Assembly: GCF_001898805.1 (NCBI RefSeq)
Contig: NZ_MKVJ01000017.1
Location: 166,066 to 230,065 of the forward strand
Length of the DNA: 64,000 nucleotides
Direction of reading: 5' to 3'
Source: Leifsonia sp. 71-9
GTDB taxonomy: Bacteria > Actinomycetota > Actinomycetes > Actinomycetales > Microbacteriaceae
Both the position numbers and the translations under genes were made by a program. The notes below the pieces were generated by a model. That model saw nothing but the letters and a program-made list of their open reading frames with translations. It was not told the DNA's origin and did not search any database. Positions 47,493 through 56,869 of this stretch are shown here, piece by piece (positions within the stretch are counted from its first letter, which is position 1; each line of letters opens with the position of its first letter).

Positions 47493-48293
47493 GTGACGCT
47501 CGCCCGCCCGACCGCCCGTTCGACGACCCACCCGATCGTCCTCTCGCCCGCGCACGAGCGGCTGCTCGCCCAGGTGCCGGTCGGGGAGCACTCCGTCATC
47601 GAGACCGAGACGATCGCGTACGACCACGAAGGCCTGCCGCTCGAGGGCTACCTCGCGCGCGATGCGCAGGCCGACGAGCGACGGCCGGCCGTGCTGGTGC
47701 TCCACGACTGGCACGGCGTCGGGGACAACGTGCGGATGCGCGCCCAGATGCTCGCGCGGAGCGGCTACGTCGCCTTCGCCGCCGACCTCTACGGCGCCGA
47801 CGTGCGGCCGGAGGGCGACGCGGCCCGGGAGGTCGCCGGCGGCTACTACCGCGACCTCGCCCTGCTGCGCGCCCGGGTCGCGGCCGGGTTCAGCTGGCTG
47901 CAGCAGCATCCCGCCGTCGACCCCGCCCGCCTCGCCGTCATCGGATACTGCTTCGGCGGCACCGCGGCGCTCGAGTTCGCCCGCACCGGAGCGCCCGCCC
48001 GCGGCGTCGTCTCCTTCCACGGCGGCCTCATCGCCCACGACCCGTCCGACGCCGCGGCGATCGCCGCCTCTCTGCTGGTGCTCACCGGCGGGGACGACGC
48101 GGTCGTGCCCGACTCGGCGGTCGCGGCGTTCCAGGAGGAGCTGCGCGGCGCCCCGCACGTCGACTGGCAGGTGACCACGTACTCGGGAGCGCCGCACGCG
48201 TTCACCATCCCCGGCCGCGACAGCTACCGGCCGGTCGCCGACGCCCGTAGCTGGCGCGCGCTGGTCTGCTTCCTCGACGAGATCTTCGCCTGA
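47493..48293 (+). CDS. Dienelactone hydrolase family protein
   Basis: A 266-residue alpha/beta hydrolase of the dienelactone hydrolase family. The nucleophile is Cys153 in GYCFGG, with the Asp in TGGDDAVVP and the His in GAPHAFT completing the triad. Such enzymes open lactone rings or hydrolyse small esters. GTG 47493 with GGAGAAC upstream is preferred. A GTG at 47379 is preceded by TAGGGT (47367-47372) at leaderless spacing, so transcription may start there, but the extra 38 residues are low-complexity and unlikely to be protein. Its stop overlaps the next gene's start (TGATGG), so the pair is one operon. Confidence 0.85.
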   Translation: MTLARPTARSTTHPIVLSPAHERLLAQVPVGEHSVIETETIAYDHEGLPLEGYLARDAQADERRPAVLVLHDWHGVGDNVRMRAQMLARSGYVAFAADLYGADVRPEGDAAREVAGGYYRDLALLRARVAAGFSWLQQHPAVDPARLAVIGYCFGGTAALEFARTGAPARGVVSFHGGLIAHDPSDAAAIAASLLVLTGGDDAVVPDSAVAAFQEELRGAPHVDWQVTTYSGAPHAFTIPGRDSYRPVADARSWRALVCFLDEIFA

Positions 48294-48691
48294 TGGAGCA
48301 CCCGCTGCTGTTCGACCCGGACGACGAGCTGGTCGCCCGGGTGCGCGCCCGCAGCCTCCACCTGCCGGAGGCCGTCGAGATCCTCACCCACGGCCGCCCC
48401 GCGTTCAAGGCGGGCGAGAAGGGCCGGGTCTTCGCCCTCGTCGGCGCCATGATGGACCGCGGCGACTCGGTGGTCTTCAAGCCCGATCCGGCCGAGGATC
48501 CGGCGCTCCGGCAGGATCCGCGCGTCTTCGTCCCCAAGTACTGGGGCGCCAGCGGCTGGCTCGGGATCGACATCGACCGCGCCTGGCCGGACGACGCCGA
48601 CCAGTGGACCGAGATCGGCGAACTGATCGAGACCTCGTACCGGCAGGTCGCCCTCCGCCGCCAATTGGCGGTCTTGGATGCGGTCATGTAA
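48293..48691 (+). CDS. MmcQ/YjbR family DNA-binding-like protein
   Basis: A 132-residue protein of the MmcQ/YjbR (CyaY-like fold) family: EILTHGRPAFKAGEKGRVFA, SVVFKPDPAEDPALRQDPRV, PKYWGASGWLGIDIDR and a C-terminal helix ETSYRQVALRRQLAVLDAV. The biochemical role is not established in the family; many members sit near unrelated genes. ATG overlaps the stop of the hydrolase by one base (TGATG), so it is coupled to it. Immediately upstream of tRNA-Arg. Confidence 0.85.
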   Translation: MEHPLLFDPDDELVARVRARSLHLPEAVEILTHGRPAFKAGEKGRVFALVGAMMDRGDSVVFKPDPAEDPALRQDPRVFVPKYWGASGWLGIDIDRAWPDDADQWTEIGELIETSYRQVALRRQLAVLDAVM

Positions 48692-48727
48692 GCTCTAATC
48701 CGGCCCGCGCGAGAGCGTGACGGTCAT

Positions 48728-48800
48728 GCGCCACTAGCTCAACGGATAGAGCATCTGACTACGGATCAGAAGGTTGGGGGTTCGAATCCCTCGTGGCGCA
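48728..48800 (+). tRNA. tRNA-Arg(ACG)
   Basis: A 73-nt cloverleaf: acceptor GCGCCAC (48728-48734) pairs with GTGGCGC (48793-48799) plus discriminator A. The anticodon stem TCTGA/TCAGA holds the loop CTACGGA, giving anticodon ACG, read as ICG for CGN codons. The T arm has GGTTCGAATCC. The CCA end is not encoded. It is followed by a strong terminator. Confidence 0.97.
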
Positions 48801-48821
48801 CACTGGTTGAGACAGTAGGAG

Positions 48822-48844
48822 AAGCCCCGGTTCGCCGGGGCTTT
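48822..48844 (+). terminator. Intrinsic terminator after tRNA-Arg
   Basis: AAGCCCCGG and CCGGGGCTT are separated by a TTCG tetraloop and followed by TCTTCGTT. Confidence 0.9.
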
Positions 48845-48863
48845 CTTCGTTCCCGGATGTTGC

Positions 48864-48923
48864 GCGAGATGTGACTTGTTGCGGGTCCTGGGAGGCTCGC
48901 ACCCGCAACGAGTCACGTCTCGC
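48864..48923. repeat. Long inverted repeat between tRNA-Arg and the deaminase gene
   Basis: Arms of 23 nt (48864-48886 and 48901-48923) around a 14-nt loop pair throughout, with two positions as G-U in RNA. The inner core is GTGACTTGTTGCGGGT against ACCCGCAACGAGTCAC. The same core recurs at 49441-49486, on the other side of the deaminase gene. Confidence 0.8.
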
Positions 48924-48934
48924 GAGCGGCTCGG

Positions 48935-48940
48935 TAGGCT
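48935..48940 (+). promoter_or_regulatory. -10 element TAGGCT of a leaderless promoter
   Basis: TAGGCT ends 7 bp before the ATG at 48948, with no ribosome-binding site between. Confidence 0.55.
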
Positions 48941-48947
48941 CGGCCGC

Positions 48948-49427
48948 ATGAGTGATATCTCCGCCGATCTCGAGCACCTCCGCCGCGCCATCGCCGTCGC
49001 CGACGCGGCCCGCAGCCACGGGAACCACCCGTTCGGCGCCATCCTGGTCGGCCCCGACGGGTCGGTCGCGCTGGAGGCGGAGAACACGGTGAACACCGAG
49101 AAGGACATCACGGGGCACGCCGAGACGAACCTCGTGCGGCTGGCCGGCCGCGCCATCCCGGGCGATGAGCTGCCGGGCTACACGCTCTACACATCGTGCG
49201 AGCCGTGTGCGATGTGCTCGGGCGCGATCTACTGGTCCGGTATCGGCCGCGTGGTCTACGCGCTGCCGGAGGAGGCCCTCTACGCGATGACGGGCGACCA
49301 CGCGGACAACCCGACGCTCGCCCTCCCGGCCCGCACCGTGCTGGCCGCGGGGAGCCGGGTCATCGAGGTCTCCGGCCCGCACCTCGAGGAGGAGGCCGCA
49401 GCCTCCCACCAGGGATTCTGGGGATAG
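48948..49427 (+). CDS. Nucleoside/cytosine deaminase family protein
   Basis: A 159-residue zinc-dependent deaminase of the CDA superfamily. The zinc-binding HAE (His57, catalytic Glu59) and PCAMC (Cys87, Cys90) motifs are intact, preceded by GNHPFGAILVGPDG. It belongs to the guanine deaminase/tRNA-adenosine deaminase-like branch with short C-terminus (SHQGFWG). Substrate not decidable: guanine, cytosine or modified nucleosides. The ATG at 48948 agrees with the leaderless promoter. It is bracketed by two related hairpins. Confidence 0.9.
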   Translation: MSDISADLEHLRRAIAVADAARSHGNHPFGAILVGPDGSVALEAENTVNTEKDITGHAETNLVRLAGRAIPGDELPGYTLYTSCEPCAMCSGAIYWSGIGRVVYALPEEALYAMTGDHADNPTLALPARTVLAAGSRVIEVSGPHLEEEAAASHQGFWG

Positions 49428-49440
49428 CCGCCCGCGAGGG

Positions 49441-49486
49441 GTGAGTCGTTGCGGGTGAGGCGCGCGCCTCACCCGCACGGAGTCAC
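49441..49486. terminator. Bidirectional hairpin terminator between convergent genes
   Basis: Abutting arms 49441-49463 and 49464-49486; GCGGGTGAGGCGC pairs perfectly with GCGCCTCACCCGC, and the outer part (GTGAGTCGTT) imperfectly. The right arm overlaps the stop codon of the CPBP gene. It shares the GTTGCGGGT core with the repeat at 48864-48923. Confidence 0.75.
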
Positions 49487-50415
49487 TTCTCGGCGGACAG
49501 CTTCACGGGCGGCGGCGTCAGCCCGTAGGCGGCCTCGCGGTCCACGCGGCCGCGCACGAAGATCAGCGGGATGAGGGCGACGATCATCACGACGATGTTG
49601 CCCAGCCCGGCGACCCCCGCCAGCGGCCCCGGGTGGAGGGAGCCGCCCGTGGCATCCACGCCGCCGGTGAGCAGGAAGAGGCTCGGGTCGGTGGAGGCGT
49701 GCAGCAGGATGGGCCAGATCAGGTTGCCCGTCACCCGCAGGGCCGTGTACATCACCAGGCCGAAGGCGAAGGTGTAGACCACGGTGAACCCCACGGCCAG
49801 GGGGCTCTGGCCGCTGAAGATGTTGCCCGAGTGCATGGCGGCGAAGAGCAGCGACGACAGCAGCATCACGCTGCGCTCGCCGTAGCCGCCGCGGCGCAGC
49901 AGGTTGACGGCGAAGCCGCGGGTCAGGACTTCTTCGGCGAAACCGATGAACAGCCCGGAGATGAGCACGGCGACGACCGCTCCCGCGTCCCAGCCGGGGT
50001 AGTCCGCGCTGACGAAGCGCAGGACGTTGAAGAGGACCACGACGACGACGCCGATCCACATCCACCACGAACCGCGGATCGGCTGCGGGCCGAACAGCTC
50101 CTTCAGCCAGCCGAGCGAGAGCGCGAAGACGATCAGCAGGATGCTGCCGACGACGATCGGCGCGCCCACCGCGATGAACGTGCTGAGCCCGTTCGCGAAG
50201 AAGTCGTGCTTGTCGATCAGGCCGCCGAACGCCAGCCCGATCAGCCAGCCAGCGAGCTGGTAGAGGCCGTAATAGACGGCGATGACGAGCAGCGCCTTCC
50301 ACCAGCCTCCGCGGTTCCAGAACCGCCGCCAGCCCGACTCTGTCGTGTGCGCGAGCTGCGTGCGCCGCGCGCCGTGCGGCTCCTGGTCGACCTGCTCCTG
50401 CTGCTCCGAACTCAC
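49483..50415 (-). CDS. CPBP-family intramembrane metalloprotease-like protein
   Basis: A 310-residue multi-spanning protein with an Abi/CPBP domain. After a Gln/Glu-rich N-terminus come about eight TM helices. The EEVLTR motif (161-166) and the two later histidines (AAMH 195, LLHAS 239) are the proposed catalytic/metal residues. CPBP proteins resemble type II CAAX prenyl endopeptidases; bacterial members serve bacteriocin self-immunity or other membrane proteolysis. GTG 50415 with GGAGGGAG is chosen over a start at 50460. Substrate unknown. Confidence 0.85.
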   Translation of the reverse strand: MSSEQQEQVDQEPHGARRTQLAHTTESGWRRFWNRGGWWKALLVIAVYYGLYQLAGWLIGLAFGGLIDKHDFFANGLSTFIAVGAPIVVGSILLIVFALSLGWLKELFGPQPIRGSWWMWIGVVVVVLFNVLRFVSADYPGWDAGAVVAVLISGLFIGFAEEVLTRGFAVNLLRRGGYGERSVMLLSSLLFAAMHSGNIFSGQSPLAVGFTVVYTFAFGLVMYTALRVTGNLIWPILLHASTDPSLFLLTGGVDATGGSLHPGPLAGVAGLGNIVVMIVALIPLIFVRGRVDREAAYGLTPPPVKLSAEK

Positions 50416-50513
50416 GGGGCTCCCTCCGCCTCGTCTCGTGAGCCGGCCGGCTCGGATCACACTTTATCCGGGGTGCCGGCGCTGTCGAGCGCGACGAGTG
50501 GAATACTCGCGAT

Positions 50514-51110
50514 ATGGCCGCGGACGCCGAGAACCTCTGGGACGACCACGCCGACGCCTTCGACGACGCCGCGGACCACGGCCTGCGCGATCCTGTCGTC
50601 CGCGAGGCCTGGCAGAGCCTCCTCACCCCGCTCCTCCCGGAGCCTCCTGCGCGGGTCTGCGACGTGGGATGCGGGACCGGGAGCCTCTCCGTCCTCGTTG
50701 CGGCCGCCGGGCTCGCGGTGACCGGGCTCGACATCTCCACGCGGATGCTCGGGATCGCCCGCGAGAAGGCCCGCGCCGCCGGGGTCGGCGTCGCGTTCGT
50801 GCACGGGGACGCCGCCGATCCGCCGTTCCCGGCCGGAACGTTCGACGCGGTGCTCTCGCGCCATGTGCTCTGGTCGTTCGCCGACCGGGACGCCGTGCTG
50901 GCGCGCTGGGTCGCCCTGCTCCGCCCGGGAGGCCGGCTCATCCTGGTCGAAGGGTCCTGGTCGACCGGCGCCGGGCTGACGGCGGACGAGTGCCGCGACG
51001 CGGTCCTCCGCCGGCGCCGGGAGGCCGAGGTCCGGTCGCTCTCCGCGGACGACCGGCTCTGGGGCGGTCCGGTGGACGACGAGCGCTACCTGATCGTCAG
51101 CCGGCGCTGA
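50514..51110 (+). CDS. Class I SAM-dependent methyltransferase
   Basis: A 198-residue methyltransferase of the Methyltransf_11 group: motif I VCDVGCGTG (48-56), the acidic loop in TGLDIST, motif II FDAVLSRHVLWSF, motif III LLRPGGRLILVEGSWS. It likely methylates a small molecule. It is short but complete. The ATG at 50514 begins MAADAENLWDDHADAFDDAA, typical of these proteins. The substrate cannot be read from sequence, and neighbours give no clue. Confidence 0.85.
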   Translation: MAADAENLWDDHADAFDDAADHGLRDPVVREAWQSLLTPLLPEPPARVCDVGCGTGSLSVLVAAAGLAVTGLDISTRMLGIAREKARAAGVGVAFVHGDAADPPFPAGTFDAVLSRHVLWSFADRDAVLARWVALLRPGGRLILVEGSWSTGAGLTADECRDAVLRRRREAEVRSLSADDRLWGGPVDDERYLIVSRR

Positions 51111-51222
51111 CCCCCGCCTCCCGGCCCGGAACCCGCGGGCCGCCGCGGGCGCGAGGAGGTCGCCCGACGCAACATCGTGACGTCTCTTCGAGATAACCAG
51201 GGCGTAAAACCGGCTTTTCGCG

Positions 51223-51306
51223 TATCCTGGACATCGCGCTTTCCGTAAGCAGCTCCGGAACGGTTCCGGCGGCGTCGGTCATCGCAGATTGAAAGAAGAA
51301 AAAACG
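51223..51306 (+). promoter_or_regulatory. Promoter and long 5' leader of the cold-shock gene
   Basis: TATCCT (51223-51228) is a possible -10, followed by an about 70-nt untranslated leader with GAAAGAAGAAAAA-type purines before the ATG. Long leaders are typical of cspA mRNAs and control their translation with temperature. Confidence 0.45.
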
Positions 51307-51510
51307 ATGGCAACTGGCACCGTCAAGTGGTTCAACTCCGAAAAGGGCTTCGGCTTCATCGCCCCGGACGACGGCTCGGCCGACGTGTTCGCTCACTACA
51401 GCGAGATCACCGGCAACGGCTTCCGCAACCTCGAAGAGAACCAGAAGGTCGAGTTCGAGGTGACGCAGGGCAACAAGGGCCCGCAGGCCTCCAACATCCG
51501 CGCTCTCTGA
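51307..51510 (+). CDS. cspA: Cold shock protein CspA
   Basis: A 67-residue OB-fold cold-shock domain: [20 protein letters not shown] with RNP1-like [14 protein letters not shown] (RNP2), and [12 protein letters not shown] at the end. It binds single-stranded RNA and DNA as a chaperone. ATG 51307 is the conserved start; an in-frame ATG at 51289 lies in the purine-rich leader. The gene has its own terminator and a long leader, so it is a monocistronic unit. Confidence 0.97.
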   Translation: MATGTVKWFNSEKGFGFIAPDDGSADVFAHYSEITGNGFRNLEENQKVEFEVTQGNKGPQASNIRAL

Positions 51511-51518
51511 GCCTCCCC

Positions 51519-51554
51519 GAAGCGCCCCGTCCGATTCGTCTGGCGGGGCGCTTC
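51519..51554 (+). terminator. Terminator after cspA
   Basis: GAAGCGCCCCG (51519-51529) pairs perfectly with CGGGGCGCTTC (51544-51554) and is followed by GTGTTT. Confidence 0.9.
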
Positions 51555-51615
51555 GTGTTTCCCGGGGCCGCTCAGGGCGGTCGCTCCGCGCATTGCCGCA
51601 CCCCGGTGCCGCCGT

Positions 51616-51621
51616 TAGCAT
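51616..51621 (+). promoter_or_regulatory. -10 element TAGCAT of a leaderless promoter
   Basis: TAGCAT ends 7 bp before the ATG at 51629, with no ribosome-binding site between. Confidence 0.45.
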
Positions 51622-51628
51622 CGGCCCC

Positions 51629-52984
51629 ATGACGCCTCAACGCTTCGTCCACGAAGGATCCGACACCCCGGCGTACACCGGGAGGCTCTCGCGCCAGAGC
51701 CCGCCCGACACGCTCCCGGCCGAGCCCACCGATCCGGACGGCGTCTACCGCCTCATCCACGACGAGTTGCTGCTCGACGGCAGCTCGCGCCTGAACCTCG
51801 CCACCTTCGTCACGACGTGGATGGAGCCCCAGGCCGAGGTGCTGATGGCGGAGTCGTTCGACAAGAACATGATCGACAAGGACGAGTACCCGTCCACCGC
51901 CGCGATCGAGCGCCGCTGCATCTCGATCGTCTCCGACCTCTTCCACGCCGAACCGGGGGAGCCGACCGGCGCGTCGACCGTCGGCTCGAGCGAAGCGGTC
52001 ATGCTCGCCGGCCTCGCCCTCAAGTGGCGCTGGCGCGCCCGCCGCGGCCTCGCCTCCGGCGGCACCCCGAACCTCGTCCTCGGCTCGAACGTGCAGGTCG
52101 TGTGGGAGAAGTTCTGCCGCTACTTCGACGTGGAGCCGCGCTACCTCCCCATGGAGAAGGGCCGCTACGTCATTACGCCCGAGCAGGTGCGCGACGCGGT
52201 CGACGACGACACGATCGGTGTCGTCGGCATCCTGGGCACGACGTTCACCGGCGAGCTGGAGCCGATCGCCGAGATCTGCCAGGTGCTCGACACGCTCGCC
52301 GACACGGGCGGCCCCGACGTCCCGGTGCACGTGGATGCGGCCAGCGGCGGGTTCGTCGTCCCGTTCCTGCAGCCCGACCTGCCGTGGGACTTCCGGCTGC
52401 CGCGGGTGGTGTCGATCAACGTGAGCGGCCACAAGTACGGCCTCACCTACCCTGGCATCGGCTTCGTCGTCTGGCGGTCGCCCGACCATCTGCCGCCCGA
52501 GCTGGTGTTCAACGTGAACTACCTCGGCGGCGAGATGCCGACCTTCACCCTCAACTTCTCGCGCCCCGGCAACCAGGTCATCGGTCAGTACTACAACTTC
52601 GTGCGGCTGGGCCGGGGAGGCTACACGGCGATCATGAGCACCCTCCGCGACACGGCGGTGCGCATCTCCACCGGCCTGGCGAAGGAGGAGGACCTCCGGG
52701 TGCTGACCGACGGCACGGCCATCCCCGTGGTCGCGTTCGAGGTGGTGGAGGGCTCCGGCTTCACCGTCTTCCAGGTCTCGCACGAGCTGCGCGCCCGCGG
52801 CTGGCAGGTGCCGGCGTACACGATGCCGGCGAACGCGGAGGACGTCGCCGTCCTGCGCATCGTGGTGCGGGACGGTTTCAGCGCCGAGCTCGCGGACGAC
52901 CTCGTCGCCGACCTGCGCGCGGTGTGCGCCGAGCTGCGCACGGGCGATCCCAGCCGCATCCCGAAGACCGCGTTCGCGCACTAG
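51629..52984 (+). CDS. gadB: Glutamate decarboxylase
   Basis: A 451-residue PLP-dependent decarboxylase (group II) that turns glutamate into GABA and consumes a proton, supporting acid tolerance. PLP contacts are visible: HVDAASGGF with Asp236 and SINVSGHKYGL with Lys269, the Schiff-base lysine. YPSTAAIERRCISIVSDLFH and GSSEAVMLAGLALKWRWRAR are typical GadB blocks. Length is standard. No glutamate/GABA antiporter gene is in the window. It appears to be leaderless from TAGCAT. It is not in an operon with the tetR gene downstream, because the two palindromes intervene. Confidence 0.95.
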   Translation: MTPQRFVHEGSDTPAYTGRLSRQSPPDTLPAEPTDPDGVYRLIHDELLLDGSSRLNLATFVTTWMEPQAEVLMAESFDKNMIDKDEYPSTAAIERRCISIVSDLFHAEPGEPTGASTVGSSEAVMLAGLALKWRWRARRGLASGGTPNLVLGSNVQVVWEKFCRYFDVEPRYLPMEKGRYVITPEQVRDAVDDDTIGVVGILGTTFTGELEPIAEICQVLDTLADTGGPDVPVHVDAASGGFVVPFLQPDLPWDFRLPRVVSINVSGHKYGLTYPGIGFVVWRSPDHLPPELVFNVNYLGGEMPTFTLNFSRPGNQVIGQYYNFVRLGRGGYTAIMSTLRDTAVRISTGLAKEEDLRVLTDGTAIPVVAFEVVEGSGFTVFQVSHELRARGWQVPAYTMPANAEDVAVLRIVVRDGFSAELADDLVADLRAVCAELRTGDPSRIPKTAFAH

Positions 52985-53007
52985 TTCCGCCGGCGCTCCC
53001 GCTCACA

Positions 53008-53059
53008 TTGCACTTTCAGCTAGAGGGTGCAAGATTGCACTTCGTGAGCGAGAGTGCAA
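53008..53059. promoter_or_regulatory. Twin 25-bp operators for the TetR repressor
   Basis: Two sites of the form TTGCAC(N13)GTGCAA occupy 53008-53032 and 53035-53059, spaced 27 bp centre to centre. The second ends on the A of the likely ATG. Binding of two repressor dimers on one face would block the promoter of the tetR-exporter pair. Confidence 0.8.
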
Positions 53060-53646
53060 TGTCGACGCGAGAGCGTCGCAAGGAGGAGACCGCCCGCGGT
53101 CTGCGCGAGGCGGCCCGACGGCTGACCATCGAGCGCGGGCTCGCCGGGTTCACGGTCGAGGAGCTCTGCGAGGAGGTCGGCGTCTCGCGCCGCACCCTCT
53201 TCAACTACTACGCGTCCAAAGAGAACGCGGTCATCGGCATCCCCGTCGACCTCGACGAGTCGGGAGCCGCCGAGCGCTTCCTCGCCGAGGGGCCGCGCGG
53301 CATCGAGCACCTCCTCGACGACCTCATCGCCCTCAACCTCGCGCGCTGGGACTACGGCGGACTGACCGCCGCCGACATCCACGAGCTCATCAAGGCCGTC
53401 GACCGCGAGCCGCGCCTCGCCGCCCACATGCTCAAGATGGCCGGCGAGGGCGAGCGGGAGGACATCCTGCTCGTCGAGCGCCGCGAAGGGCTCCCGTCGG
53501 GCGACCTGCGCGCCGCCGCCGCGGTCCAGCTCGCCGGCGGCCTGCTCCGGGCCAGCGCGGAGGAGTTCTTCCGACCCGAGGGCTCGGACGACCTCCCGGC
53601 CATCATCCGCCGCCGCATCGACGCCGTCCGCGAGCTCTTCGCCTGA
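53059..53646 (+). CDS. TetR-family repressor of a drug exporter
   Basis: A 195-residue TetR protein with HTH (EELCEEVGVSRRTLFNYYAS) after a Glu/Arg-rich first helix, and a helical ligand pocket. The ATG at 53059 lies on the edge of the second operator; a GTG at 53044 in the same frame would put the operator inside the gene. Autoregulation follows from the twin palindromes. The major facilitator exporter gene begins 86 bp downstream, the classic repressor-pump arrangement; expelled substrates are the likely inducers. Confidence 0.9.
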   Translation: MSTRERRKEETARGLREAARRLTIERGLAGFTVEELCEEVGVSRRTLFNYYASKENAVIGIPVDLDESGAAERFLAEGPRGIEHLLDDLIALNLARWDYGGLTAADIHELIKAVDREPRLAAHMLKMAGEGEREDILLVERREGLPSGDLRAAAAVQLAGGLLRASAEEFFRPEGSDDLPAIIRRRIDAVRELFA

Positions 53647-53657
53647 CGCGCGCCTGA

Positions 53658-55457
<1,800 letters not shown>

Positions 55458-55471
55458 CCCGCACGGACATC

Positions 55472-55535
55472 CATCCATCCGTCACGACACGCCGCTGAGG
55501 GGTCGACCCTCGCGGCGTGTCGTGACCAATGGATG
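55472..55535. terminator. Long hairpin terminator after the exporter
   Basis: 23-nt arms (55472-55494 and 55513-55535) pair with two mismatches; the inner part GTCACGACACGCCG is matched by CGGCGTGTCGTGAC. The arm is of the same design as the 42-bp repeat block at 12621-12880. Confidence 0.8.
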
Positions 55536-55582
55536 AGGTTCCGGCCTAGACGCGCGCCCGGGACGGGGTGAGCATGTGCCGT

Positions 55583-55984
55583 ATGAGCGGTCTCACCGTC
55601 GAGCGGCACATCCCGGCTCCTCCCGAGCGCGTCTGGCGCGCACTCACCGATCCCGCCGAGCTCGCGGCCTGGTTCTGGCCGCCGCGCTTCGAGACGGTGG
55701 CCGAGTTGGAGGCACGCGAGGGCGGTGCGCTCCGCATCGCGTCCGCCCCGGCGGAAATGGCCGTGACCGGCACGGTGACCGCCGTCGAGCCCGGTCACGG
55801 TTTCTCCACCACCTGGCGCTGGGACGGCGAGGATATCGAGACGCGCGTCACCATCGCGCTCACCCCGGACGGCGACGGCACCCGCGTCACCGTGCGCCAC
55901 GACGGCTTCGCCGACGGGGAGGCCGCCGCCGAGCACGTCCGCGGCTGGAACGACTGCCTCGACCGCCTGCCCGGCATGCTCTGA
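55583..55984 (+). CDS. SRPBCC (START/AHSA1-like) domain protein
   Basis: A 133-residue AHSA1-type SRPBCC protein: TVERHIPAPPERVWRALTDP, AAWFWPPRFETVAE, a GHGFSTTWRWDG strand and VRHDGFADGEAAAEHVRGWN with the final helix. Such proteins bind hydrophobic ligands or serve as enzyme adaptors. ATGs at 55574 and 55583 and a GTG at 55568 are all possible; 55583 begins the conserved domain. No clear partner, as the neighbours are unrelated. Confidence 0.85.
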   Translation: MSGLTVERHIPAPPERVWRALTDPAELAAWFWPPRFETVAELEAREGGALRIASAPAEMAVTGTVTAVEPGHGFSTTWRWDGEDIETRVTIALTPDGDGTRVTVRHDGFADGEAAAEHVRGWNDCLDRLPGML

Positions 55985-56080
55985 CAAATGGATGCCCCGG
56001 GCCTGACGGCCGCCTCCCTCCTGTCCTAAGCTGTTCGGCAGCGGACGGCCCTGCCCGTCCGCGGGCCGGAAGGGGATGCC

Positions 56081-56638
56081 ATGGGGACCATCGCAGTGCA
56101 CGAGTTCGTCTCGCTCGACGGGGTCTTCCAGGATCCGAGCTGGACCGCCGAGTACGGCTTCGACCCCGCGATGGGCGACGACATCGGCCGCATCACGCGC
56201 TCGGCGGACGCCATCCTGCTCGGTCGGCGCACCTTCGAGATGTTCGCCCCGGCGTGGTCGACGCGCACCGCGGCCGACGACCCCGGCGCCCCGTTCTTCA
56301 ACGACTCCACGAAGGCCGTCGTCAGCAGCACCCTGGACGACGCGGCCGTCGAGGCCGCGTGGGGCAACTCGCGATCGCTCGGCGCCTACGACGCCGAGCG
56401 CATCCGGGAGTTCAAGGACAGCGTCTCCGGCGGCCTGTACATCAGCGGCAGCGGCACCCTCGTGCGCGCGCTGCTCGCCGACGGACTGGTCGACTCCCTC
56501 CACCTCTTCGTCTACCCGGTCGTGCTCGGCACCGGCGCGCGACTCTTCCCGGAGGGCTCGGCTTCGGCGAAGCTGCGCCTGCGGCACTCCGAGGCGTACG
56601 ACAACGGCGTGCTGCACCTCCACTACTCACCCGCCTGA
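56081..56638 (+). CDS. Dihydrofolate reductase/RibD C-terminal family protein
   Basis: A 185-residue protein of the RibD-C/DHFR-like fold: TIAVHEFVSLDGVFQDPSWT, ADAILLGRRTFEMFAPAWS, GGLYISGSGTLVRALLADGL and HLFVYPVVLGTGARLFPEG. It is an NADPH-dependent reductase of unknown substrate, common in actinobacteria. GAAGGGGATGCC precedes the ATG. It is monocistronic between the SRPBCC gene and the ABC transporter. Confidence 0.9.
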   Translation: MGTIAVHEFVSLDGVFQDPSWTAEYGFDPAMGDDIGRITRSADAILLGRRTFEMFAPAWSTRTAADDPGAPFFNDSTKAVVSSTLDDAAVEAAWGNSRSLGAYDAERIREFKDSVSGGLYISGSGTLVRALLADGLVDSLHLFVYPVVLGTGARLFPEGSASAKLRLRHSEAYDNGVLHLHYSPA

Positions 56639-56869
56639 ACCCCGTCCCGGCGGCGGATTGCGGTCACGACCTGACCGCATGACCGCATAGCGTCGGCACA
56701 GACAACACCTCCGGACACGGAGGTCGGAGGCCCGCGCTACCGTGATCGGTGTTCGAGTTCACTCAAACAACGGCGTCATGGTGGCGGCCTTCCGGCGTCG
56801 TGTTTGACTGGGGCGCTTCGCCCCGGCCCTCCCGGCACCTCACCAGCACTGCGACACTCAGGAACTCTC

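Noticed and set aside
48734-49156. Minus-strand open frame ending CAPRGIRTPNLLIRSQMLYPLS
   Set aside because: It is the antisense of tRNA-Arg plus the deaminase gene; this translated tRNA complement is a well-known false protein.
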